Virus record (IMG/VR): IMGVR_UViG_3300020470_000006 | Location: 1-56,294 of that record | Reading direction: 5' to 3' (one strand) | DNA: 56,294 nt | DNA from: a virus | Shown here: positions 49,036-55,639 of the stretch, one piece after another | Layout: each line of letters opens with the position of its first letter | Numbering within the stretch: the first letter of the stretch is position 1 | The notes under the pieces: generated by a model | Databases searched by the model: none | What the model saw: only the letters and a program-made list of their open reading frames with translations | Told to the model about the DNA's origin: nothing | Program-made: the position numbers and the translations under genes

Positions 49036-49302
49036 ATGGGTGAAATAGATTCTGAAACTCTTGATGAAGATAAAATAGAAGATAAGGAAATCCCCTCAGA
49101 TGAGTGGGTTGGTATGCCTGAGTTCAATCAACAAAAGAAAGAACCATTCAGTAAAATCATTATTCGATTTGAAACGGCTGAGGATTTGGAGGAGTTTGCC
49201 GAAATGATTGGGCAGAAATTAACGCCTAAGACCAAGAGTATTTGGCATCCTTATCGGCCACATAGGAGTGGAGTTGTGAGGAGATGGGTCGATGAATCCT
49301 GA
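49036..49302 (+). CDS. Conserved phage-type hypothetical protein (88 aa)
   Basis: DEWVGMPEFNQQ, then IIIRFETAEDLEEFAEMIGQ and TKSIWHPYRPH, is a pattern that I recognise from phage and plasmid genes of unknown function, often next to the glycosyltransferase that follows here. It overlaps that gene by 11 nt. A CTAATAAG TATA-like box lies about 31 nt upstream. No activity known. Confidence 0.65.
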   Translation: MGEIDSETLDEDKIEDKEIPSDEWVGMPEFNQQKKEPFSKIIIRFETAEDLEEFAEMIGQKLTPKTKSIWHPYRPHRSGVVRRWVDES

Positions 49303-50194
49303 ATATCCTATCTATGTGGTTTCCAAAGGTCGATGGAAAAGTAGATTGACGGTAAAGGCATTGGAATATATGAAAGTTCCTTATCACCTTATTGTCGAAG
49401 CATCCGAATATGAAGAATATGCTAAGGTTGTGGATGCTGAGAAAATATTGGTTACTCCTGAAAAATACAACAAAGAATATGATGTTTTTTGGGATGATGA
49501 TGACCCACGAATCGGACCCGGTGCGGCAAGGAACTTCGCATGGGAACATTCCATCGAGAGAGGATATGATTGGCATTGGGTCATGGATGATAATTTAGAT
49601 GCCTTCCATAGATTAAATAGAAATACTAAAGCGTTGGTTACGAGTGGGACAATCTTCAAGTGTATGGAAGATTTCGTTCAGAGATATGATAATATCGCCA
49701 TAGCAGGGCCAAATTATTATTCTTTTTGTAAGGCTAATGATGCTCTCCCACCATTCGTGAAAAATACAAGAATATACAGTTGCCTCCTTATCCGAAACGA
49801 TATTCCTTATCGGTGGAGGGGGCGGTATAATGAAGATACAGATTTATCATTAAGGGTTCTCAAAGATGGATGGGCTACTCTCCAATTCAATGCTTTCTTA
49901 CAAGGAAAAGTTACTACTCAGAGAATGAGTGGAGGCAACCATCAACAATTTTACTCTCAAGATGGAACTTACTTGAAATCTAAGATGTTAGAAGATATGC
50001 ACCCTGATGTAGCAAAGGTGGTATGGAGATTCAATAGATGGCATCATCATGTTAATTACAAACCTTTTAAGGAAAATAAATTAGTTAGAAAGAAGGACAT
50101 CGAAATCCCAACAGGTATCAATAATTATGGCCTTCGACTAATTGAAAGTAGTGAATATCCCGCAGATATTAAGGAATGGAGGAGTAAAAAATGA
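49292..50194 (+). CDS. TET-associated-type glycosyltransferase (GT-A fold)
   Basis: The 300-residue protein starts YPIYVVSKGRWKSRLTVKAL, then WDDDDPRIGPGAARNFAWEH, the metal motif MDDN (98-101) and RYNEDTDLSLRVLKDGW (about 178-194). These match the phage family described as TET/JBP-associated glycosyltransferases, proposed to glucosylate hydroxymethylated bases. No TET/JBP oxygenase is in the window, so either it lies outside or the acceptor differs. The last four bases overlap the methyltransferase gene. Confidence 0.8.
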   Translation: MNPEYPIYVVSKGRWKSRLTVKALEYMKVPYHLIVEASEYEEYAKVVDAEKILVTPEKYNKEYDVFWDDDDPRIGPGAARNFAWEHSIERGYDWHWVMDDNLDAFHRLNRNTKALVTSGTIFKCMEDFVQRYDNIAIAGPNYYSFCKANDALPPFVKNTRIYSCLLIRNDIPYRWRGRYNEDTDLSLRVLKDGWATLQFNAFLQGKVTTQRMSGGNHQQFYSQDGTYLKSKMLEDMHPDVAKVVWRFNRWHHHVNYKPFKENKLVRKKDIEIPTGINNYGLRLIESSEYPADIKEWRSKK

Positions 50195-51051
50195 AAACTA
50201 TGAAACCCAAAGAAATAATCAAGATGTTCATTGATGATTATGGTGAGATGTTCGGAATAGACAAGGAACTCGCACTCATTGAGGCACATAATTTAGTAGG
50301 AAAGTGTAATAGAAATAAATATGATGAATCCCTCATAGTTGAAGTAAAACGAATCGAAAAAGAATGGTATGATGCCTTAATGGAGGGCGACCCTGATTAC
50401 TCTTGCTATGATGATGATTACTATTTCATAGATTTGATTACTTGTTTCGTAACTTACAGTCGAAGTTATTTACGGACTATTGAGAATCCTAAATCATACG
50501 ATGGAAATACATCCCTTTTTGAGTTTTTGGGAGAGGTAAATAAGGTGGCCGACTTGGGTTGTGGGATGGGTTATACGAGTGCTTACTTGAAAGAAATATG
50601 GCCTAACTCTGAAGTATATGGAACGAATATTAAAAATACAAAGCAATATCAGTTCTGTGAAAAAGTAAGTTCTGACTATGATTTCTCCATCGTGGAGGAT
50701 ACAACTCAGATTGGTAAAGGGGTGGATTTTGTTTTTGCTTCCGAATATTTTGAACATTTTGAAAATCCAATGGAACACTTAGATAAAGTCATAGAAGATA
50801 TGCAACCTAACTATTTGTTTTTGGCTAATTCCTTCAATACTTATTCTATCGGCCATTTTACTTCATACAAGCATGGAGAGGAAATTATTCCTCAGAAGTT
50901 TATTTCAAGGGCTTTCAATAACCACTTATCTCAGAAGGGTTATCAACAAGTGAAAACAAAGGTATGGAACAATAAACCTGCGTTATGGGTTCGGAATCCC
51001 ACCAATGATGCAAATAGCAAAGTTAATAAGGGTAGCACAACACAGGACTAA
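50191..51051 (+). CDS. SAM-dependent methyltransferase (286 aa)
   Basis: A long N-terminal helical region of about 115 residues precedes the Rossmann motif VADLGCGMGYTSAYL (about 119-133), the acidic strand end VYGTNIK, DFVFASEYFEHFENP (motif IV region) and NYLFLANSFNTYS. No DPPY/NPPY or PC motif is seen, so it is not an obvious DNA adenine or cytosine methylase. Coupling to the glycosyltransferase suggests joint modification of a small molecule, nucleotide or sugar. Confidence 0.78.
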   Translation: MKTMKPKEIIKMFIDDYGEMFGIDKELALIEAHNLVGKCNRNKYDESLIVEVKRIEKEWYDALMEGDPDYSCYDDDYYFIDLITCFVTYSRSYLRTIENPKSYDGNTSLFEFLGEVNKVADLGCGMGYTSAYLKEIWPNSEVYGTNIKNTKQYQFCEKVSSDYDFSIVEDTTQIGKGVDFVFASEYFEHFENPMEHLDKVIEDMQPNYLFLANSFNTYSIGHFTSYKHGEEIIPQKFISRAFNNHLSQKGYQQVKTKVWNNKPALWVRNPTNDANSKVNKGSTTQD

Positions 51052-51072
51052 TTACCAAAGGGGGAAAAACCT

Positions 51073-51303
51073 ATGAAGATTATGAAAGGAAAAACACAAA
51101 AGGAACTGCTATTGAGCCATTTTGATACTGCTAATAGTATCAGTAATGTGGAGGCACAGGCGATTTACAAGATTCGGGCTTTGCCACGAAGAATTAGTGA
51201 TTTGAAGGAAGAAGGATATTCTTTTGAGCATGAGTGGAGAACTGACCCAACAGGCCAAAGATATATGCGATACTATCTTGTGGGAAGGCCAACTACTGAA
51301 TGA
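51073..51303 (+). CDS. Helix-turn-helix protein (76 aa)
   Basis: KTQKELLLSHFDTANSISNV followed by EAQAIYKIRALPRRISDLKE is a winged-helix unit common in small phage and plasmid proteins (the ALPRRISDLKEEGY pattern is characteristic), followed by a wing ending RYYLVGRP. It probably binds DNA or RNA. Its stop codon sits in the loop of a strong hairpin (51292-51313) just before the tRNA-Lys gene. Confidence 0.7.
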   Translation: MKIMKGKTQKELLLSHFDTANSISNVEAQAIYKIRALPRRISDLKEEGYSFEHEWRTDPTGQRYMRYYLVGRPTTE

Positions 51304-51327
51304 TTTCGGTAGTGGAACAAACACTAC
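51292..51327 (+). promoter_or_regulatory. Alternative-hairpin region before tRNA-Lys
   Basis: ACTACTGAA (51292-51300) pairs with TTCGGTAGT (51305-51313) around the loop TGAT, which contains the stop codon. The same GTAGTG (51309-51314) can instead pair with CACTAC (51322-51327). The two stems exclude each other, as in attenuators or processing switches. No T-run follows. Confidence 0.4.
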
Positions 51328-51330
51328 TAC

Positions 51331-51407
51331 GGGTCTATGGCGCAGTCAGGTAGCGCAACGGGCTTTTAACCCGTTGGTCTTGGGTTCAAATCCCAATAGA
51401 CCCTCCA
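51331..51407 (+). tRNA. tRNA-Lys (anticodon TTT)
   Basis: The 77-nt sequence folds to a complete cloverleaf: acceptor GGGTCTA/TAGACCC, D arm GCGC...GCGC, anticodon stem ACGGG/CCCGT with loop CTTTTAA (anticodon TTT, reads AAA and AAG), T arm TTGGG/CCCAA with GTTCAAATC-like loop, and CCA encoded. The discriminator base is T, unusual for tRNA-Lys. AAA codons are frequent in the window. First of three tRNA genes in 300 bases. Confidence 0.93.
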
Positions 51408-51431
51408 ACACACCACCATACCAAACATTAA

Positions 51432-51448
51432 TAAGGGAGTAGCCCTTA
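51432..51448 (+). terminator. Possible hairpin after tRNA-Lys
   Basis: TAAGGG/CCCTTA stem with loop AGTAG between the first and second tRNA genes. It overlaps a TTAATAAG element (about 51428) that could be a promoter for the second tRNA, so its role is unclear. Confidence 0.25.
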
Positions 51449-51459
51449 GACAATAATAC

Positions 51460-51536
51460 GGGGATGTAGTTTAATCAGGAAAAACAACCGTTTGCGGAAC
51501 GGGAAACTGCGGGTTCAAATCCCGCCTTCTCCACCA
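51460..51536 (+). tRNA. tRNA with anticodon GCG (Arg by anticodon; Ala-like acceptor stem)
   Basis: The 77-nt sequence has acceptor GGGGATG/CTTCTCC, a D arm, anticodon stem ACCGT/ACGGG with loop TTGCGGA (anticodon GCG, reads CGC/CGU), T arm GCGGG/CCCGC and encoded CCA. The acceptor stem has G3-T70 wobble, A73 and a T6-T67 mismatch. G3-U70 with A73 is the main identity signal for alanyl-tRNA synthetase, so its charging is uncertain. Stem pairing around the anticodon is weaker (A27/G43). Confidence 0.8.
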
Positions 51537-51552
51537 ACTCTTAAATCAATAT

Positions 51553-51629
51553 GGGCGTATAGTGTAGTTTGGATAGCACATTGGCCTCCTAAGCCGATAA
51601 CAGGGGTTCAAATCCCCTTATGCCCGCCA
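51553..51629 (+). tRNA. tRNA-Arg (anticodon CCT)
   Basis: Complete 77-nt cloverleaf: acceptor GGGCGTA/TATGCCC, D arm GTGT...GCAC, anticodon stem TTGGC/GCCGA with loop CTCCTAA (anticodon CCT, reads AGG), T arm AGGGG/CCCCT, discriminator G and encoded CCA. AGG is a common Arg codon in this window, so the gene probably supports element translation. Its last 22 bases overlap the 3' end of the minus-strand gene. Confidence 0.93.
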
Positions 51630-52933
51630 AATGAAAATCCGAATCTTGAATAATTCATAAATGTTGATAGTTCTTGAGAGGCATCTACTCCCCCATATTC
51701 AATCGGAGGCAAATTATCATTAGTAGGAGGTTCATAGGATATAATCAATCGAGATGATGCCCAATCTCTACCAAATGCTCTACCGTTTGGTATGGATGTC
51801 CAAAGGGAATAAACGGCATAAAACTCATCAGCCGATGCGGATTCAAGCCGTAAATCACCGATTGTGGAAATATATTTGATAGGGAACAAAGGATTATTTG
51901 AGCATACATCGCTTTCTACCCTCATGGAATCCCCCCACTCTACTATTCCAATCGACTCACCACTTATCAAAAATGGTAGCATAATAGAGGCGATTTTGTA
52001 ATGTGGATTCCATTCTCCTCCGCACCGATGATGTGGCAAATCCCAATCACTTGAGGCTAATGATATGGCAAACCTTATTTGAGAAACAAGGTTCTCTCGT
52101 AATTGGGAAGAGGGCAGAACACTTCTTGCTTCGCTTGAGAGAATACCACTTGAATTGATTACATAATAAGTAAGTGCAACTGCATAATTGTAAAGGGCGA
52201 ATCGACCAATCAACTTCTTCATCTCATTAAATAGTTGTGCCAACTTTACTTGTTTTCTGTAATTAGGGTCGGATAAATCAGGTTTCAAATCATGCGTAAT
52301 TAGGTTGTTGATTGTGGCAGACATCCAAGATGGGTATGATGTGCCTAAGATAGATTCAGAGATGTAATCTTGCACCAAAGGCATTTCCCTCAATAGTGTA
52401 TGGTTTGGATTATAGGATGAGAGGGTTTTGTCTAATAACATCCTATTGAGTCGGGACTGAAATGATTGGGAAATTAATTCTTCCTCTATCAAAGCGTAAG
52501 CATTTTCTGATTCTCCATTATCAGAGTAATTAATAATCGTAGCATTAGGCGATAATCTTTCATACCACTCCTGAGCCAACTCTATGAGGTTGTTGTAATA
52601 ACTCAATATGGAAATAGTATGTTTGCATAAAAACAAGAAGAAAGGAGAGAAGTATATTGCACCCTCTAAATCATTTTCTGTATTGGTTTCTCGTCTAACT
52701 GAGGGAAAATCTTTGGGAGGCAACTTGTTTAATGTAGCCTTTACTCCATTCTCAAAACTCGATGAAATTGGTGAGAAGTCAGAATCGGAGGTGATGTAGA
52801 TGTAAGAATTAGCAAGAGTAGAAACTTGCTCAAGTGGTGTTAAGTTGTAAAACCATGCCTTATCTTTTTCAAAATCTTCAAGATGAGGCGATAAAATATA
52901 TGAGCCATGAAATCCGTCATATTTCTGTGGCAT
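51608..52933 (-). CDS. Hypothetical protein under a second-class promoter (441 aa)
   Basis: A mid-sized protein with aromatic-rich, probably beta/alpha mixed structure (EWNPHYKIASIMLPFLISGE, DEFYAVYSLWTSIPNGRAFG). A few moderately hydrophobic stretches (SPFFLFLCKHTISILSYY near 98-115) are not clear membrane helices. No family recognised. It is the only large minus-strand gene and has a TTTATTTATC box exactly 30 nt upstream, so it is likely expressed with the MFG membrane proteins. The C-terminal codons overlap the tRNA-Arg gene in antisense. Confidence 0.6.
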   Translation of the reverse strand: MPQKYDGFHGSYILSPHLEDFEKDKAWFYNLTPLEQVSTLANSYIYITSDSDFSPISSSFENGVKATLNKLPPKDFPSVRRETNTENDLEGAIYFSPFFLFLCKHTISILSYYNNLIELAQEWYERLSPNATIINYSDNGESENAYALIEEELISQSFQSRLNRMLLDKTLSSYNPNHTLLREMPLVQDYISESILGTSYPSWMSATINNLITHDLKPDLSDPNYRKQVKLAQLFNEMKKLIGRFALYNYAVALTYYVINSSGILSSEARSVLPSSQLRENLVSQIRFAISLASSDWDLPHHRCGGEWNPHYKIASIMLPFLISGESIGIVEWGDSMRVESDVCSNNPLFPIKYISTIGDLRLESASADEFYAVYSLWTSIPNGRAFGRDWASSRLIISYEPPTNDNLPPIEYGGVDASQELSTFMNYSRFGFSFGGHKGI

Positions 52934-52951
52934 AAAGTGGATTTCCTCTTT

Positions 52952-52963
52952 TTGATAAATAAA
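52952..52963 (-). promoter_or_regulatory. Second-class promoter box (TTTATTTATCAA), minus strand
   Basis: Begins exactly 30 nt before the ATG of the minus-strand 441-residue gene (52933). Confidence 0.7.
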
Positions 52964-53004
52964 GATTGCGAAGTTTCAAATACTATGACTACATTATAGG
53001 CGGT

Positions 53005-53112
53005 ATGGAGTATATTTCATGCTTTTCAATATGTGGTGGTATTGGAATACTCATACTTATTTGGATTGTCTATGCGATTGCTACTGATGAACCAATAGAA
53101 ATGAAGTGGTAG
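53005..53112 (+). CDS. Single-pass micro-protein (35 aa)
   Basis: MEYISCFSICGG then a hydrophobic helix (IGILILIWIVYAIAT) and a short acidic tail. It is followed one base later by the next membrane gene. Function unknown. Confidence 0.5.
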   Translation: MEYISCFSICGGIGILILIWIVYAIATDEPIEMKW

Positions 53113-53113
53113 T

Positions 53114-53320
53114 TTGACGGAAAATAAAGAAATATTGAAGAAGGTAATATCTTGGAGAATATGTTCTATTCTCTTAACTTTAATGACGATATGGCTTGTA
53201 GAAGGTGATATTAAGGAGGCTACCTACCTTACTTTCTTTTTGCACTTCATCTTAATCATTTCTCATTGGATATTTGAATATGTATGGGAGGTCAGAAAAA
53301 ATGAAAAACAATCCTCTTGA
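53114..53320 (+). CDS. DUF2061-like small membrane protein (68 aa)
   Basis: EILKKVISWRICSILLTLMT, then a second helix (ATYLTFFLHFILIISHWIFE), matches the layout of the DUF2061 family: K-x-x-x-W-R before helix one and an H...E before the end of helix two. Family function unknown. Probable TTG start, one base after the previous stop; it overlaps the next gene by 20 nt. Confidence 0.6.
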   Translation: MTENKEILKKVISWRICSILLTLMTIWLVEGDIKEATYLTFFLHFILIISHWIFEYVWEVRKNEKQSS

Positions 53321-53414
53321 TTGGTGGTTTGAATCAACTGAAGAAAACTTCATATTCGGCTTTGTTATTATGTTTGTTGTGGCTTTCACACTTATGTTGT
53401 TAATTTTCCAATGA
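53301..53414 (+). CDS. Single-pass micro-protein (37 aa)
   Basis: MKNNPLDWWFESTEEN then a hydrophobic helix (FIFGFVIMFVVAFTLMLLIF) to the C-terminus. Tail-anchored type, with GGGAGGTC upstream as a ribosome site. Confidence 0.55.
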   Translation: MKNNPLDWWFESTEENFIFGFVIMFVVAFTLMLLIFQ

Positions 53415-53421
53415 CGACATC

Positions 53422-53433
53422 TTTATGTATCAG
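53422..53433 (+). promoter_or_regulatory. Second-class promoter box (TTTATGTATCAG)
   Basis: Begins exactly 30 nt before ATG 53452. An ATG at 53425 lies inside this box, so it cannot be the start if the box is the promoter. Confidence 0.75.
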
Positions 53434-53451
53434 TTTTTCCAAAGTAATTTT

Positions 53452-55299
53452 ATGCCTCAAGGTTGGGACAAGATTTTATTAGGTGGTTTGGGGGCATTAG
53501 TCGCCTTCAAGGGTCTTGACCTATTAACTAAACCTAAATCACGATTTAGTGCGGAAGATTGGAGTGGAAGCCAAGATGATATTCCGATTGCAGTTGATTA
53601 TTTCTGCGCTCTTGAAGTATTGAAAAATAATGGTAAAATGAAACAAGGAAAAAAAGGTCAATACCAACAAGCAGTAAAAATGGTTCAAAATCAAATTACT
53701 CAAGGGGCTTTTCCATTCTTGATATTCAATCGGAAACAAACCGTTTTCTTGATGAATCTTATCAATGATAGGCTAATCCATTACAATGAGAAGTTTCATA
53801 GTGAAGGTAGAAAAAGTGTCGAAAAAATGGTAGAAATGTTGAAGCCACGATTGATGCAAGTATCTTCTAAAGAATTGAATAATTACTTTGCTCAACAAGC
53901 CTTGAAGGTAGAATTGAGAGGATTGCCTCCACTACCGCAAGGAACTACGAACAATGGAGTCCGAGTTAGGTTCGCCCCGAATCCGAATGGCCCACTTAGT
54001 ATGGGACACTCTTTTGGTATCATCGTGAATAATACTTATGCAAACGCATACAATGGAGATTACATTCTTAGATTCGATGATACTGACCCCGACCAAAAAA
54101 GGCCATTAAGAGAATTATATCCTCAAATTATTGAAGAGTTTGAGTTCTTGACTGATAGAACAGAAGATGATTATGAACTTCATATCGCTTCTGAAAATAA
54201 AGAGAGATACATTTCTCTTGCTCGGAAATTGATTGGTGAGGGAAAGGCTTATGTATCATGTATCCCACATAAGATATTTGCAGAAGAATATCAACAATAT
54301 TTGACTCCTGAAGAAATTGCAGAAGGAAAAACACCTCTTCAATCTGCACAAGCAAAATCGAATCCTGATAGAGAAAAATCTATTGAAACTAATTTGAAAC
54401 AATTCGATGAAATGGTAGAAACGGGAAGTTATGTTGCAGAGGATGGCACATTATGTTCTCCAACACAAGGACACTTTATCAAGATAGGACAAGAAGCCAA
54501 AGTTTATGAAGAGGTGGGAACAATAGTTCCTACGGTTTATTTGAAAACTCCATTAGATACAGGAAAATCTAAGTGGAGAGATATTAAAATTATGAGGGCT
54601 ACTGCACGAAGCCACCCTAATGAAACAGGGTTTGTTTGGCCTTATTTGGCGTTTCAAGGTGCTATTGACGACCACGATTTGAGAATCACACACATGATTA
54701 GAGGGTCGGACTTGTGGGAAACCGAAGAAGCCTATCCTTTCATTTGGAATGCTCTTGGGTGGGATTTAAGTGGACTCCCAACTTTCCTATATTGGCCGAG
54801 ATTATTCTTCAAGGACTTTTCAATACCATACACCGATTTGGAAACAGGAGATAAAAAATATTTGAAAGCCATAGGAACATCTAAAATGGCTCTCTTGATT
54901 GCGAACCAACCTGAGTTTCAAGGAAATTGGTGTAATCCTTTGTTCCCAACCGTTTGTTCCTACATGGCTAAAGGGTATCCCGCTTCCTACTTACAGGACT
55001 TTTGGTTAGAGGATGTGTGGGGGCAAACCTTCCCATTCTTTAATGGTGAAAAAATAGCGATGAAGAAAGACGGGAAAGTTGTCGGAGAGATACCTGCACT
55101 CAGCAAAATTATGAGTGAGGCCAAGATTTCAATGAGAGAAGGTGCAGGGAGTTTAGGTGCTAAACCTAATTACAGGAAGAATCAAGCACAAGTTCCTTAT
55201 CCACTTACTAAAGATGGTGGGATGAGAGGTGTGCCGACTATTACACCAAATACGATAAGAGAGTATGAGCCACGACCTATCCCAATGATTCCTGTTTGA
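53452..55299 (+). CDS. Membrane-anchored glutamyl-tRNA-synthetase-like protein
   Basis: The 615-residue protein has an N-terminal membrane helix (ILLGGLGALVAFKGLDLL, about 8-25), a helical region to about 165, and a class I synthetase domain of archaeal GluRS type. It reads RFAPNPNGPLSMGH (R173-H186; HIGH-like), ILRFDDTDP, FQGAIDDHDLRITHMIRGSD and IGTSKM (about 474-479; KMSKS-like). Only about 135 residues follow, shorter than an anticodon-binding domain and ending in a Pro-rich tail. It may charge tRNA, or transfer glutamate or glutamine to something other than translation at a membrane. Co-regulated with the MFG set by its promoter box. Confidence 0.8.
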   Translation: MPQGWDKILLGGLGALVAFKGLDLLTKPKSRFSAEDWSGSQDDIPIAVDYFCALEVLKNNGKMKQGKKGQYQQAVKMVQNQITQGAFPFLIFNRKQTVFLMNLINDRLIHYNEKFHSEGRKSVEKMVEMLKPRLMQVSSKELNNYFAQQALKVELRGLPPLPQGTTNNGVRVRFAPNPNGPLSMGHSFGIIVNNTYANAYNGDYILRFDDTDPDQKRPLRELYPQIIEEFEFLTDRTEDDYELHIASENKERYISLARKLIGEGKAYVSCIPHKIFAEEYQQYLTPEEIAEGKTPLQSAQAKSNPDREKSIETNLKQFDEMVETGSYVAEDGTLCSPTQGHFIKIGQEAKVYEEVGTIVPTVYLKTPLDTGKSKWRDIKIMRATARSHPNETGFVWPYLAFQGAIDDHDLRITHMIRGSDLWETEEAYPFIWNALGWDLSGLPTFLYWPRLFFKDFSIPYTDLETGDKKYLKAIGTSKMALLIANQPEFQGNWCNPLFPTVCSYMAKGYPASYLQDFWLEDVWGQTFPFFNGEKIAMKKDGKVVGEIPALSKIMSEAKISMREGAGSLGAKPNYRKNQAQVPYPLTKDGGMRGVPTITPNTIREYEPRPIPMIPV

Positions 55300-55305
55300 G
55301 TAATG

Positions 55306-55312
55306 TTTAATA
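55306..55312 (+). promoter_or_regulatory. TATA box of the 78-residue gene
   Basis: TTTAATA begins exactly 30 nt before ATG 55336. Confidence 0.65.
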
Positions 55313-55335
55313 AGGTATCACCTTACTGAACTGTT

Positions 55336-55572
55336 ATGGAAGATGTAGATTTTGGATTGGTTGTTAGAGTCATGGACTCTTGCATAAATGAAAACTGCTT
55401 GATGGAAAGATACTATTACCATACTGTCGAATTGTATAATTTATGCACCCATTGTGGGTGGAAATGGGAGTCAGAAGATTTTATTCCTGAGTTATATTCA
55501 GGTGATGATTGGAATGAAGAAGAAGGCTTCAAGCCCCCTGAATGTGAAGAAATAATCTCCCCAAATGATTAA
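55336..55572 (+). CDS. Small Cys-containing acidic protein (78 aa)
   Basis: C16 and C21 with CTHCGWKWE near 37-45 could form a zinc ribbon; the C-terminal part is acidic. It lies between the synthetase-like gene and the calcium-repeat protein, with its own TATA box. Function unknown. Confidence 0.6.
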   Translation: MEDVDFGLVVRVMDSCINENCLMERYYYHTVELYNLCTHCGWKWESEDFIPELYSGDDWNEEEGFKPPECEEIISPND

Positions 55573-55639
55573 ATAGTAGTAAGTTCAAACATTAAGGTAG
55601 AGGGAACAGAGGGTTCTCTATGAACGAAATGTGAACAAT

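Noticed and set aside
53425-53451. ATG 53425 as start of the synthetase-like gene
   Set aside because: It lies inside the TTTATGTATC promoter box; ATG 53452 has the 30-nt spacing seen at the other genes.
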